Source: Pedobacter sp. (GTDB lineage: Bacteria > Bacteroidota > Bacteroidia > Sphingobacteriales > Sphingobacteriaceae). From it: a stretch of 12,527 nucleotides of DNA. Below the pieces are notes generated by a model. The model searched no databases, was not told where the DNA came from, and was given only the letters and a program-made list of their open reading frames with translations. The translations under genes were made by a program, and so were the position numbers. The DNA lies in assembly GCA_030149995.1 (NCBI GenBank), contig JASLGV010000009.1, positions 1-12,527 on the forward strand, written 5' to 3'. How positions within the stretch are numbered: position 1 is the first letter of the stretch; each line of letters begins with the position of its first letter. Positions 1 to 7,982 of this stretch are shown piece by piece.

Positions 1-68
1 GGCCGCTTGTACCGCCTTCACGTATTCGATCGTGTCGTCGAAGACGTCCACCCCCTGCTGGTCGATGA
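1..68. other. GC-rich foreign-looking segment at window edge (probable chimeric contig end)
   Basis: This stretch is about 60% G+C, clearly richer than the rest of the window. It does not encode the primase residues expected upstream of the AKKAIRD motif, and in the dnaG frame there is a TGA at 66-68. The reverse strand is open through it, with most third codon positions G or C and a plausible peptide containing DQQGVDVFDD. The forward frame starting at base 1 is also open. The abrupt loss of primase homology at about base 69 suggests a join between unrelated DNAs (library chimera or assembly error) rather than a natural gene end. The donor is not recognisable. Confidence 0.6.
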
Positions 69-1292
69 GCTAAAAAAGCGATCCGAGATCTGGATAACTG
101 TTACCTGGCCGAAGGTTATGCCGATGTGCTTTCTGTACACCAGGCCGGGGTCGAAAACGTTGTAGCCTCATCCGGAACTTCTTTAACAACCGAGCAGATT
201 CGTCTTATTGGTCGTTTTACCCAAAATGTTACCATTTTGTTCGATGGAGATGCCGCCGGTATAAAAGCTTCCTTACGTGGATTAGACATGATTCTGGAAG
301 AAGGATTAAACGTAAAAATTGTGTCTTTCCCGGATGGGCATGATCCCGATTCGTATATGCACCATGTAGGTGCAGGTGCCTTTAAAATCTATATCGAAAA
401 CAACAGAAAAGATTTTATTTTATATAAGGCCAGTGTATTGCTAAAAGAAGCGGGTACCGATCCGATAAAAAGGGCGGGTATTATCCGCGATATTATAGAA
501 AGTATTGCAAAGATTCCCGACCCGATTAAGGCCTCGGTTTTTGTACGTGAGTGCAGCAGCCTGCTCGAAATAGAAGAGCGCATTTTATTAACCGAGTTGA
601 ATAAAATGTATGCCTCTAAGAATAAAAAGAGTACGCAGGCAAATCATAACAGCAACAGCGGAAATTACGGCTATCAATCGGGTCCGCCGGAGCCGTTGGG
701 TCCACCAGATGATTTGTGGGATGACAGTGCCGGTCCGGGTGGAGCACCGGCAGAACCTGCAAGCACAGAAGAACACCAGGAAAAAGAAATTGTAAGACTT
801 CTGTTGGCTTACGGACACGAATTTGTAAACTGGGACCGCATCGATGATATGTATATTGGCCCGTTTATTATGCAGAATTTATCAGATGTAGAGTTTGATG
901 ATCCGTTATGCAAGCGCATTGTCGATTATTACAAATCTGAAATTAATGAAGGCAGACTGCCAACGGCCAACCATTTTATTAAACACGAAGACCGGCAGAT
1001 TGCAGACCTGGCCATTACCATGTCGTCATCACCTTATGCGTTGAGCGAAAACTGGCTGAATAAACACCAGATTTATGTTAACGACGAGTCTTCAAACCTG
1101 AAAGCAACCATCCTGGGTGGAATTTTTCACCTCAAGGAAAGAAAAGTAGATGGTATATTGGTTAAGCTGTTAAAGGAAATTAAAGACGAAAAAGACGTGG
1201 ATAACCAACTGATTTTAATACAGCGTTACGGGCATATTAAAAATGTAGAGCGGGAGATTTCGAAATTCCTGGGTTCGGTTATCGTTAAATAA
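69..1292 (+). CDS. dnaG: DNA primase DnaG, C-terminal part (5' end missing)
   Basis: DnaG synthesises RNA primers at the replication fork and docks on the DnaB helicase. The visible part begins in the TOPRIM catalytic domain with AKKAIRD. The metal-binding glutamate follows in EGYAD (about residue 15 of the fragment), then SSGTSLT, then the Asp pair in LFDGDAAG (about 59-61). After the TOPRIM domain comes a helical region containing DPIKRAG and PDPIKASVF. A flexible Gly/Pro/Asn/Ser-rich linker (about fragment residues 185-235) precedes the C-terminal helicase-interaction domain. The frame can be read back through codons for D-N-C-Y-L-A to base 69, where homology stops at a GC-rich block. The zinc-binding and RNA polymerase N-terminal domains are therefore absent from this window, which looks like an edge artefact rather than gene decay. 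yraN starts 18 bases downstream, suggesting co-transcription. The identification is firm; the left boundary is not. Confidence 0.93.
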   Translation, partial: AKKAIRDLDNCYLAEGYADVLSVHQAGVENVVASSGTSLTTEQIRLIGRFTQNVTILFDGDAAGIKASLRGLDMILEEGLNVKIVSFPDGHDPDSYMHHVGAGAFKIYIENNRKDFILYKASVLLKEAGTDPIKRAGIIRDIIESIAKIPDPIKASVFVRECSSLLEIEERILLTELNKMYASKNKKSTQANHNSNSGNYGYQSGPPEPLGPPDDLWDDSAGPGGAPAEPASTEEHQEKEIVRLLLAYGHEFVNWDRIDDMYIGPFIMQNLSDVEFDDPLCKRIVDYYKSEINEGRLPTANHFIKHEDRQIADLAITMSSSPYALSENWLNKHQIYVNDESSNLKATILGGIFHLKERKVDGILVKLLKEIKDEKDVDNQLILIQRYGHIKNVEREISKFLGSVIVK

Positions 1293-1310
1293 ATTACTTA
1301 ATTTTTGCAG

Positions 1311-1676
1311 ATGGCAGTTCACAACGATTTGGGCCATAAAGCAGAACAGCTGGCTGCAGCCTATTTAGAAAGTAAAGGGTATATTACACTCGAAAAAAAC
1401 TGGACCAGCAACCGGGCAGAGTTGGATTTAATTGTAGCAAAGGATCAAAAAATCATCTTTGTAGAGGTTAAAGGGAGAAGCTCAGAAGCCTTTGGCCTGC
1501 CGGAAGAATTTGTAGATAAGCGTAAGCAGCAACAAATGGAGCAGGCATCAGCTGCTTATATAGAGCAGGTAATGCACGAGGGCGAGGTACGTTTTGACAT
1601 CATTGCAATTACCTTTAAACAGGATAGAAGTTATACATTAAAACATATAGAAGATGCTTTTTGGCCAGAGAATTAA
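1311..1676 (+). CDS. YraN / UPF0102 family nuclease-fold protein
   Basis: This 121-residue protein belongs to the YraN (UPF0102) family, which has a restriction-endonuclease-like (PD-(D/E)XK) fold. Its role is poorly known, though links to DNA processing have been proposed. Visible hallmarks are the N-terminal helix with GHKAEQLAA and YLESKGY, the NW segment, then AELDLI (the ExD acidic pair) and IIFVEVKGRSS (the ExK catalytic half). Length is normal for the family. An upstream TTG at 1305 would add only two residues; ATG 1311 is chosen because MAVHNDLGHKAE matches the usual start. There is no Shine-Dalgarno sequence. AATTTTTG (1300-1307), a near match to the Bacteroidota -7 box, lies three bases before the ATG, so a private promoter is possible besides read-through from dnaG. 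The 3' end overlaps the next gene by 23 bases. Confidence 0.9.
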   Translation: MAVHNDLGHKAEQLAAAYLESKGYITLEKNWTSNRAELDLIVAKDQKIIFVEVKGRSSEAFGLPEEFVDKRKQQQMEQASAAYIEQVMHEGEVRFDIIAITFKQDRSYTLKHIEDAFWPEN

Positions 1677-2736
1677 CCGGATTTTAATTATTTGCAGCCT
1701 TGGTTTGGCAATATTGGGCAGCAGTTCCTGCAAGAATAATACAACTTCCAGCTACCGCAGTTTTACCGCACCATTAATTGGTTCGCACATCGCATCGGGA
1801 AAGGTTTTTGAGGTGAAAATCCAGTTTGGAAACCAGGATAAAGTAGATTCTGTGGTTTATTTTCTGGATACCCTTAAAATGGTAACGGCAAAAGATACCC
1901 AGGCGGTAAAATTAAATACAGCAGGCCTGAAACTTGGAAGTCACTTATTAAAGGCACAGATTTATGGCCAGGGCACACCCGAAGAACTCACTTCGAATAT
2001 AAATATCCTGGCAGCAAAACCACCTGTTCAATATACGTATAAGGTGGTTAAGAGCCTTCCGCACGATACCGCTTCTTATGTGGAGGGACTGGAATATCAC
2101 GATGGCTATTTTTATGAAAGTGCCGGCGATTATGGGCATTCCAGCATCCGTAAGGTTGAAGTGGCAACCGGGAAAGTGGTGAAGAAAACCGAACTTGATA
2201 AACAATATTTTGGCGAAGGAATGACCGTTATAGGCAATAAGATTATTCAGCTTACTTACCGGGAAAAAGTTGGCTTTGTTTATGACCGGGAGACTTTCAA
2301 AAAGCTGGGTGAATTTCCTTACACCGCTGGCAGGGAAGGTTGGGGGCTGGCTTTTGATGGCGAAAAAATCCTCAATACAGATGGCTCCAACACCATTTTC
2401 TTTTTAGATAAAAATACCTATCAAAAGATTGGCTCTATAGAGGTATATGATGATAAAGGACAAATAGACAACCTGAATGAGCTGGAATATATAGATGGCA
2501 AAATTTATGCAAATGTCTATACCAGCAACGATGTTTTAATCATTGACCCGCTTACCGGTGCCGTTGAAGGAAGGATTGACCTGTCGGGCTTATTGCCGGC
2601 TAATTACTTTAAAACACCGGATGAAATTTCTAATAATGTACTAAATGGCATTGCCTACGATCAGGCAACCGGACGCTTATTTGTGACAGGCAAAAAATGG
2701 CCGAATATTTTTGAAATAAAACTGATTAAAAAATAA
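1654..2736 (+). CDS. Glutaminyl-peptide cyclotransferase, lipoprotein (plant-type beta-propeller)
   Basis: This 360-residue enzyme is predicted to convert N-terminal glutamine of peptides to pyroglutamate, releasing ammonia, at the cell envelope. Residues 1-26 form a lipoprotein signal: a hydrophobic stretch, then LGSSSC with Cys26 as the likely lipidation site. Residues about 30-125 look like an Ig/FN3-like beta-sandwich. Residues about 126-360 match the plant/bacterial glutamine cyclotransferase family: YVEGLEYHDGYFYES (142-156), QYFGEGMTVIGNKI, GFVYDRETFKKLGEFPY, EGWGLAFDG, NLNELEYIDGKIYANVY (273-289), and LNGIAYD with RLFVTGKKWP (330-350). Most relatives have TQGLEY where this has VEGLEY; Glu147 of the GLEY motif is kept. 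The start overlaps yraN by 23 bases, so translation may be coupled. The stop lies two bases from that of the convergent downstream gene, and I see no hairpin between them. Confidence 0.92.
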   Translation: MLFGQRINRILIICSLGLAILGSSSCKNNTTSSYRSFTAPLIGSHIASGKVFEVKIQFGNQDKVDSVVYFLDTLKMVTAKDTQAVKLNTAGLKLGSHLLKAQIYGQGTPEELTSNINILAAKPPVQYTYKVVKSLPHDTASYVEGLEYHDGYFYESAGDYGHSSIRKVEVATGKVVKKTELDKQYFGEGMTVIGNKIIQLTYREKVGFVYDRETFKKLGEFPYTAGREGWGLAFDGEKILNTDGSNTIFFLDKNTYQKIGSIEVYDDKGQIDNLNELEYIDGKIYANVYTSNDVLIIDPLTGAVEGRIDLSGLLPANYFKTPDEISNNVLNGIAYDQATGRLFVTGKKWPNIFEIKLIKK

Positions 2737-2738
2737 TT

Positions 2739-3275
2739 CTATTGATCCTTTGCTTCTTTTGGCTCACTTAAATAGCCCGAAAAAGAGATGGGTTGTTTAT
2801 TGTTTCCACTTACAAATAACGAAGCATATCCGTTGGTAGAAATACTGAAAGTTAAAGTGTAGCTTTCACTTTTGGTATCTTTCGTTTTAACATCAATGGT
2901 GTAAATCCCTTTTTTATTTTTTGTTTCTTTATAAGTAAACGATTTGGAAGTAAATTTAATACCCGATTCGTCAGGGTTTGGATTTACAGTATAGGCCCTG
3001 CCATAAAAAGGAAGGAAGGAAACAATACTGTCTTTATTTACCACTACTGTATACTGACTTGAATTTAAGGAAATGTTGCTGCCTGACTGTACGCCTGGCA
3101 TGGCACTAAATACCTTGTTTAAGTCATTGTTGGGAGTTGGTTGTGCAGAATTGGCAACGAAAATGAAATTTCTGTTTTCCACAATTCTTTTGGTGGTTTC
3201 TGCATTGGTTTGTGCAGAAACATTCAGACTTGCTATTGCAAGTAGGCTGAATATAAATGTTTTAACTGTTTTCAT
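2739..3275 (-). CDS. Secreted DUF4251-like protein
   Basis: This is a 178-residue exported protein of unknown function. I chose the start at 3275, giving MKTVKTFIFSLLAIASLNVSAQ, a clean signal peptide with likely cleavage after VSA. A longer reading to 3365 would bury this signal behind 30 extra residues and run into the pgi terminator, so it is unlikely. The mature part has the features I associate with DUF4251, a Bacteroidota family: an N-terminal NRNFIFVANSAQP segment, VVNKDSIVSFLPFYGRAY in the middle, GIKFTSKSFTYKETKNKKG, then alternating beta strands ending in ISFSGYL. No catalytic residues are evident; it is probably a small periplasmic beta-rich protein. It has its own transcription unit, behind the pgi terminator, and converges with the cyclotransferase gene. 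The family assignment is from memory of the pattern and moderately sure. Confidence 0.8.
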   Translation of the reverse strand: MKTVKTFIFSLLAIASLNVSAQTNAETTKRIVENRNFIFVANSAQPTPNNDLNKVFSAMPGVQSGSNISLNSSQYTVVVNKDSIVSFLPFYGRAYTVNPNPDESGIKFTSKSFTYKETKNKKGIYTIDVKTKDTKSESYTLTFSISTNGYASLFVSGNNKQPISFSGYLSEPKEAKDQ

Positions 3276-3325
3276 AACGGGGCGATGTATTGCTGTTATT
3301 AAAGATACAGAAAAAATAAAATATA

Positions 3326-3362
3326 AAAAACGCGGCATTGTCATAATAAATACCGCGTTTTT
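3326..3362 (-). terminator. Rho-independent terminator after pgi
   Basis: A perfect 10-bp stem (3326-3335 with 3353-3362, AAAAACGCGG/CCGCGTTTTT) encloses a 17-base loop. On the minus strand the U-run continues into an A/T-only stretch, as expected for the end of the pgi transcript. It sits between pgi and the DUF4251-like gene and separates the two units. The loop is longer than usual. Confidence 0.75.
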
Positions 3363-3444
3363 CATTGTTTTTAAAGCTGAATTTTTCAGCGTACCATTAC
3401 GTACAGGGGAATATTAACCATAAAAGAGGTTATGTTCCGCTTCT

Positions 3445-5094
3445 TTACGATCTCCAGGCTTTGTATTGGTTAATCAGACCGTTGGTAGAACCATCGTGGC
3501 TGCTTACCTCTTCATTACCCTTTAATTCCGGTAATATTTTTTTAGCCAGTTGTTTGCCCAATTCAACGCCCCATTGGTCGAAACTGAATATATTCCAGAT
3601 AATACCCTGAACAAATATTTTATGCTCATAGATCGCAATTAAGCTTCCCAGGCTGTACGGCGTTATTCTTTTTAAAAGGATGGAATTGGTTGGGCGGTTG
3701 CCTTCAAAAGCTTTAAATGGTGCCAGTTTTTCAATTTCCTCTGCTGTTTTTCCTTCCTGTTTTAATTCAGATGTAACTTCTGCTTCGCTTTTGCCATTCA
3801 TCAGGGCTTCTGTTTGTGCAAAGAAGTTCGATAATAAAATAGGGTGATGCTCACCTATCGGGTTTAAAGTTTGTGCAGGCGCAATAAAATCGGCTGGGAT
3901 GATGCGTGTGCCCTGGTGGATAAGCTGGTAAAAAGCATGTTGCCCGTTGGTTCCCGGCTCGCCCCAGATAATCGGCCCTGTTTCATAATCTACTTCATGG
4001 CCGTTTCTGTCTACATGTTTTCCGTTGCTTTCCATATCTCCCTGCTGGAAATAAGCAGCAAAGCGATGCAGATATTGATCGTAAGGCAGAATAACCTGGG
4101 TTTCTGCATTGTAAAAATTGATGTACCATACGCCCAGAAGCCCCAGAATAACTGGTAAATTCTGCTCAAATTCTGCGGTTTTAAAGTGATTATCGGTTGC
4201 ATGTGCACCAGCAAGCAATTGTTTAAAGTTGTCGAAACCGATGCTTAAACTGATGGAAAGTCCGATGGCACTCCACAAAGAATAACGGCCGCCTACCCAA
4301 TCCCAGAATTCGAACATGTTTTCGGTGTCGATACCAAAAGCAGCAACATCTTTTGCATTGGTAGAAAGCGCCGCAAAATGTTTGGCAATATCGGCCTCTT
4401 GAGCACCTTGATCCAGAAACCAGCTACGCGCCGTATGTGCATTGGTCATGGTTTCTTGTGTGGTAAAGGTTTTTGAAGCAACCAGGAAAAGAGTGGTTTC
4501 GGCATCCAGATCTTTCAGTGTTTCGAAAATATGAGTGCCGTCTATATTTGATACAAAATGTATGTTTAAATGATTTTTGTAATGCTTTAAAGCTTCTGTT
4601 ACCATTACCGGACCCAGATCAGAACCACCAATGCCAATGTTTACCACATCGGTAATGGCTTTTCCGGTATAACCTTTCCAGTTGCCACTGATGATGTTGT
4701 TGCTGAATTTTTCCATTTTTTCCAGCACGGCGTTTACTTCAGGCATTACGTCTTTGCCATCTGCCAGGATGGGGTTGTTGCTTAAATTACGCAGGGCAAT
4801 ATGTAAAACAGAACGTTGTTCTGTTTCGTTTATCTGGTCGCCATTATACATTGCTTTAATGGCTTCATCCAGTTTGCATTCGCGGGCAAGCTGCATCAGC
4901 AAAGCAAATGTTTCTTCGTTAATGCGGTTTTTGCTAAAATCCAGTAAAATATCTTCGAAAAAAACAGAGAACTTCTGAAAACGTTCCCGGTCTTCCTGAA
5001 AGAAATCCCGGATGCTTTTTTCATTAATATCTATAAAGTGATCTGCCAGGTACTTATAGGCCTGGGTTTCTGTGAAATTTATCTTAGGTAACAT
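3445..5094 (-). CDS. pgi: Glucose-6-phosphate isomerase
   Basis: This cytosolic enzyme (EC 5.3.1.9) interconverts glucose 6-phosphate and fructose 6-phosphate in glycolysis and gluconeogenesis. The 549-residue length equals that of the E. coli type. Both family signatures are present: [14 protein letters not shown] (265-278) and [14 protein letters not shown] (501-514). The catalytic and substrate-binding residues are visible: Glu355 in MESNGK, His386 in [13 protein letters not shown], Lys514 in GVELGK, and the phosphate-binding SKTFTTQET region (208-216). GIGGSDLGP (154-162) is also intact. The start [16 protein letters not shown] is the normal N-terminus. The gene is monocistronic: a terminator lies downstream, and the neighbour on the other side is divergent across a 142-base gap. 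The only promoter hint is TACTTTTA about 17 bases upstream, a one-mismatch -7 box, so I do not call it as a feature. Confidence 0.97.
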   Translation of the reverse strand: MLPKINFTETQAYKYLADHFIDINEKSIRDFFQEDRERFQKFSVFFEDILLDFSKNRINEETFALLMQLARECKLDEAIKAMYNGDQINETEQRSVLHIALRNLSNNPILADGKDVMPEVNAVLEKMEKFSNNIISGNWKGYTGKAITDVVNIGIGGSDLGPVMVTEALKHYKNHLNIHFVSNIDGTHIFETLKDLDAETTLFLVASKTFTTQETMTNAHTARSWFLDQGAQEADIAKHFAALSTNAKDVAAFGIDTENMFEFWDWVGGRYSLWSAIGLSISLSIGFDNFKQLLAGAHATDNHFKTAEFEQNLPVILGLLGVWYINFYNAETQVILPYDQYLHRFAAYFQQGDMESNGKHVDRNGHEVDYETGPIIWGEPGTNGQHAFYQLIHQGTRIIPADFIAPAQTLNPIGEHHPILLSNFFAQTEALMNGKSEAEVTSELKQEGKTAEEIEKLAPFKAFEGNRPTNSILLKRITPYSLGSLIAIYEHKIFVQGIIWNIFSFDQWGVELGKQLAKKILPELKGNEEVSSHDGSTNGLINQYKAWRS

Positions 5095-5236
5095 ACTTTT
5101 TCTTTTTCTGTAAAAGTATAAAGCAAATTTTTAATAAAAGGTTTTTTTTAATCAAAAATGATCAGTTTTTTACTTTCCAACAAACAACCGGGCGTTTGGA
5201 AGGTTATAGCTATTGCAGTTTAATAAAATAAAAACG

Positions 5237-5749
5237 ATGATAGAAAATCTGAACGAATTGGTACGCAGCCAGGTGCAGGAGGCGGTTGTAAACAACAACG
5301 AAATACCAAATGAACATAATGAGGCCGTTATTCAGGCAGCTTCGAGTTCTATTTTTGATAGCCTTAAAGATCAGTTAAGCCCCGGGAATATTGGCAACCT
5401 GATTAATATTTTTAAAGGCCAAAACCCCGAAGGACATCCCGTAGCTGAGCAGGCTTCAGGTAGTTTTGTTGATAAGCTCCAGGCTTTAGGGATTAATACA
5501 GATACAGCCAAAGGAATAGCCGCCCAGATTATTCCGGCAATTATTGGAAAGTTTACCCAGAAAACAGCCGATCCGAATGATCATTCCTTTAATTTTCAGG
5601 AAGTATTGGGGAAACTTGCCGGCGGGAGCGATGGGAAGTTCGACTTAAGCGATCTTGCAGGTATATTCGGAGGAAAGAAAGAGGAGCAGACACCTGGTAC
5701 ACCAGCAAACGGAGAGAACATACTCGATAAGCTTAAAGGCTTGTTTTAA
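5237..5749 (+). CDS. Conserved Bacteroidota protein of unknown function (DUF937-like character)
   Basis: This is a 170-residue, probably cytoplasmic protein without signal peptide or membrane segment. The ATG at 5237 gives MIENLNELVRSQVQEAVV; an upstream TTG at 5213 is less likely. Visible parts are an N-terminal helix, a conserved-looking VNNNEIPNEHNEAVIQAASSS segment (18-38), a middle GIAAQIIPAIIGKFTQKTADPNDHSFN block (93-119), and a Gly/Lys/Pro-rich tail ending in the amphipathic ILDKLKGLF. The Gly-rich, helix-pair character resembles DUF937/YidB-type small proteins, but I cannot claim membership. It is divergent from pgi and upstream of prfB, with no clear functional link. A 6-bp inverted repeat (5737-5742/5758-5763) spans the stop codon but is too weak to call a terminator. 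Confidence 0.8.
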   Translation: MIENLNELVRSQVQEAVVNNNEIPNEHNEAVIQAASSSIFDSLKDQLSPGNIGNLINIFKGQNPEGHPVAEQASGSFVDKLQALGINTDTAKGIAAQIIPAIIGKFTQKTADPNDHSFNFQEVLGKLAGGSDGKFDLSDLAGIFGGKKEEQTPGTPANGENILDKLKGLF

Positions 5750-5847
5750 TTAATTTAAAGCCTGTTTTGTGTATTTTAATCCCTGTTTTTTAACCGGGTA
5801 CAGGTAAATAATTGCGCCTCCTCTTTACCATTAAAAAAATATATGGT

Positions 5848-5855
5848 TACATTTG
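5848..5855 (+). promoter_or_regulatory. prfB -7 promoter box TACATTTG
   Basis: An exact match to the Bacteroidota -7 consensus TAnnTTTG ends four bases before the prfB ATG. TTTA at 5824-5827, 20 bases upstream, is a one-mismatch -33 box. This geometry would put the transcript start at or just before the ATG. Confidence 0.6.
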
Positions 5856-5859
5856 CTTA

Positions 5860-6934
5860 ATGACTAAAGAACAAATACAGGATTTAAGGGACAGGATTAC
5901 GTCGCTGAGGAGGTATCTTTGACGTCGATGAGCTTTTATACGCCATTCGCGAAGAAGAAAAATTAACCATGGCTCCCGATTTTTGGGATGACCCAAAAAA
6001 GGCAGAAAAAATTCTTGCCGAAATTGCCGCAAAGAAAAAGTGGACAGATGGTTTTGAACAGGCCAGCAGTGCTGTAGAAGACACGGTGGTTATGTTTGAG
6101 TTTTACCAGTCGGGCGATGCCACAGAAGCAGAAATGCAGGCACAGTTTGAAACCGGAAAAACTGCTGTAGCCGATATGGAGCTTAAAAATATGCTCCGCA
6201 ACAAGGAAGACCAGCTTTCTGCCGTTATGCAGATTACAGCCGGTGCAGGTGGAACGGAAAGTTGCGACTGGGCATACATGTTGATGCGGATGTACATGAT
6301 GTGGGGAGAAAAAAACGGCTACAAGATTACAGAACAGGATAGCCAGGAAGGGGATGTTGCCGGTATTAAAACCGTAACGCTCCAGTTCGACGGCGATTTT
6401 TCTTACGGATATCTCAAAGGAGAAAATGGTGTGCACCGTTTGGTCAGAATATCACCGTTTGATTCCAACGCCAGAAGGCATACTTCTTTTGCTTCTGTAT
6501 ATGTATATCCATTGGTAGATGACTCCATTCAGATTGACATTAATCCGGCCGATATTGAGTTCGAAACCTTTAGAGCCGGTGGTGCGGGTGGTCAGAACGT
6601 AAATAAGGTAGAAACAGCTGTAAGGCTATACCATAAACCTTCGGGTATTATTATTAAAAACCAGGAGTCGCGTTCGCAGTTACAAAACAAAGAAAATGCC
6701 TTGCATTTGCTTAAATCGCAGCTTTACGAAATAGAACAACGCAAACGCAACGAAGCGGTTGCAGCCATTGAAGGTTCGAAGAAAAAAATTGAATGGGGTT
6801 CGCAGATCAGAAGTTATGTATTAGACGACCGGCGTGTAAAAGATCACCGTACCAATCACCAGTCTTCCAATCCACAGGCGGTTCTGGATGGCGATATCAA
6901 CGATTTTCTTAAAGCGTACTTAATGGAATTTTAA
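5860..6934 (+). CDS. prfB: Peptide chain release factor 2 (RF2), with +1 programmed frameshift
   Basis: RF2 recognises UGA and UAA stop codons and triggers peptide release. The gene is split over two frames. ATG 5860 opens a 20-codon frame ending CTT TGA at 5917-5922; slipping +1 at CTT continues as GAC from 5921 to the TAA at 6932-6934. The fused product is 357 residues, close to the usual RF2 length. Diagnostic motifs are the RF2 tripeptide SPF in [16 protein letters not shown] (about 198-200) and the catalytic GGQ in [14 protein letters not shown] (about 243-245). SPF rather than PxT separates it from RF1. If the shift is ignored, the next ATG is 5969, which would drop 36 residues. The internal TGA allows autoregulation: low RF2 slows termination and favours the shift. 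The transcript ends at a strong hairpin 58 bases downstream. Confidence 0.97.
5908..5923 (+). promoter_or_regulatory. prfB +1 programmed ribosomal frameshift site
   Basis: AGGAGG (5908-5913), TAT, then the slippery CTT (5917-5919) followed by TGA C (5920-5923). Spacing between the Shine-Dalgarno-like hexamer and the slip codon is the same three bases as in E. coli, and the poor UGA-C stop context is kept. RF2 shortage should stall ribosomes at TGA and promote the +1 slip. Confidence 0.95.
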
Positions 6935-6991
6935 ACAGGCAGAAATATTACAGGGGGAGATGTAGTATATAGCAGCAAACCCAGTAGCGTA

Positions 6992-7042
6992 TACCGCAAA
7001 ACTGAAACACTTCTTTAAGGTTCGGTTTTGCGGTATTTTTTT
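6992..7042 (+). terminator. Rho-independent terminator after prfB
   Basis: A 15-bp stem pairs 6992-7006 (TACCGCAAAACTGAA) with 7021-7035 (TTCGGTTTTGCGGTA), with a single T-G wobble, around a 14-base loop. Seven T residues follow at 7036-7042. It lies between prfB and the convergent SirB1-like gene. The T-run is on the plus side only, so it best serves prfB. Confidence 0.88.
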
Positions 7043-7065
7043 ATCCGGAAATCCCTGCTGTAATT

Positions 7066-7941
7066 TTAATGTTCAGGTAATTTATCTTCCAGAATAATCT
7101 GAAGTTCATTTAGTTCCTTTACCTTATCGGTTGCCCCCGCACTTTCGTAAGCAGAAACCAGGTTTCTTAAAACTCTCCGAATAATATCCGTATTGCTGCA
7201 GGGTCTGTAATATTCGGGTAATGGTTCCAGATTCAGCTGACGTAAAAACTGATCCACATCGTGTTTTCCAAATATATTGCCACGGTTAAAGGCATTGATG
7301 TAAAACAAAACGCCGTATTCATTTCCTTCCTGACGGCTTTCGTCTACATACCCCAGAATGAAGTGCTGCGGTAAGTTGATCCCATAAACAGGCATATCAA
7401 GTTTCTGGGCAAGTGTAGAATAAATAATGGCCAGCGAAATCTGATTTCCTTTTTTGCGCTCCAGCACCTGGCTCAGGTAAGAATTTTGCGGGTCGTGGTG
7501 GTTTTTTGTGTTACCGCCGAAACCGTATTGATGATATAAAATATGATTGATGAGTTTTATTTTTTCGATAGAACTCATTTCATATTGCAGGCCCAGCCAT
7601 ATTTCACGTTTAATTTCTTCTATCTGGTTGATGATTTTTTGCTCGTCGATATCGGGATATTGATAACGGTTGATGATGATGGCTCCCTGTAACAAATCAA
7701 AAGCACCACTTAAATACCAGAGCATCAAATCTTCTTTTACCGTATTAAACTGGATCTGATGCACAATATTTTCAATCCGCTCTTGTAAAAGACCGTCAAA
7801 AGATTGCTCCCAGGCATTTTCCAGAAAATGGATTACCTCTGTGCCGTATTCAAGTAGTTTTTGCGACACCTGGCTGTATATTTCCTCATCCGGATCATCG
7901 AGCAATTTAACCAATGCACTTATCTCTGCGTTATTCTCCAT
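7066..7941 (-). CDS. SirB1-type transglutaminase-like protein
   Basis: This 291-residue, probably cytoplasmic protein belongs to the SirB1/transglutaminase-like core 2 family. It starts with a helical region like a HEAT repeat (VKLLDDPDEEIYSQVSQKLLEYG, 11-33). The family core follows: INHILYHQYGFGGN (131-144), NSYLSQVLERKKGNQISLAIIYSTLAQKLDMPVYGINLPQHFI (153-195), and FYINAFNRG (213-221). A C-terminal helical, TPR-like tail has RRVLRNLVSAYESAGATDKV. True transglutaminases carry a Cys at the start of the GNQISL helix; here it is absent, as in many SirB1 proteins. His193 remains, but the usual DPF-type Asp is replaced (INAF). It is therefore probably not an active protease or transglutaminase. 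The family's function is unsettled. The gene is divergent from the methyltransferase, with 41 bases between the chosen starts. Confidence 0.87.
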   Translation of the reverse strand: MENNAEISALVKLLDDPDEEIYSQVSQKLLEYGTEVIHFLENAWEQSFDGLLQERIENIVHQIQFNTVKEDLMLWYLSGAFDLLQGAIIINRYQYPDIDEQKIINQIEEIKREIWLGLQYEMSSIEKIKLINHILYHQYGFGGNTKNHHDPQNSYLSQVLERKKGNQISLAIIYSTLAQKLDMPVYGINLPQHFILGYVDESRQEGNEYGVLFYINAFNRGNIFGKHDVDQFLRQLNLEPLPEYYRPCSNTDIIRRVLRNLVSAYESAGATDKVKELNELQIILEDKLPEH

Positions 7942-7970
7942 AAAATATGCTTCTATTTGCCGTGTTTAAT

Positions 7971-7978
7971 TACTTTTG
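7971..7978 (+). promoter_or_regulatory. -7 promoter box TACTTTTG of the methyltransferase gene
   Basis: This exact TAnnTTTG match ends four bases before ATG 7983. No convincing TTG -33 box is seen 17-23 bases upstream. It supports ATG 7983 over the upstream ATG at 7947, which would place the promoter inside the gene. Confidence 0.5.
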
Positions 7979-7982
7979 TAAT

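Noticed and set aside
588..818. Opposite-strand and alternative-frame ORFs over the dnaG linker
   Set aside because: They arise from the biased linker composition, show no recognisable motifs and lie entirely inside a firm gene.
3276..3365. A 30-residue N-terminal extension of the DUF4251-like protein
   Set aside because: It would place a second hydrophobic stretch before a good signal peptide and would begin within the pgi terminator region. The start at 3275 is cleaner.
5737..5763. Inverted repeat AGGCTT/AAGCCT around the stop of the 170-residue protein as a terminator
   Set aside because: The stem is only 6 bp, begins inside the coding region and has no proper U-run directly after it.
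5920..5922. In-frame TGA in prfB as a pseudogene mutation
   Set aside because: The AGGAGG-TAT-CTT-TGA-C context is the known programmed frameshift, and the downstream RF2 frame is intact with SPF and GGQ motifs.
7947..7982. A longer methyltransferase start at 7947
   Set aside because: It starts five bases from the divergent gene's start codon and would place the TACTTTTG box inside the coding region. Relatives typically begin at the second Met.
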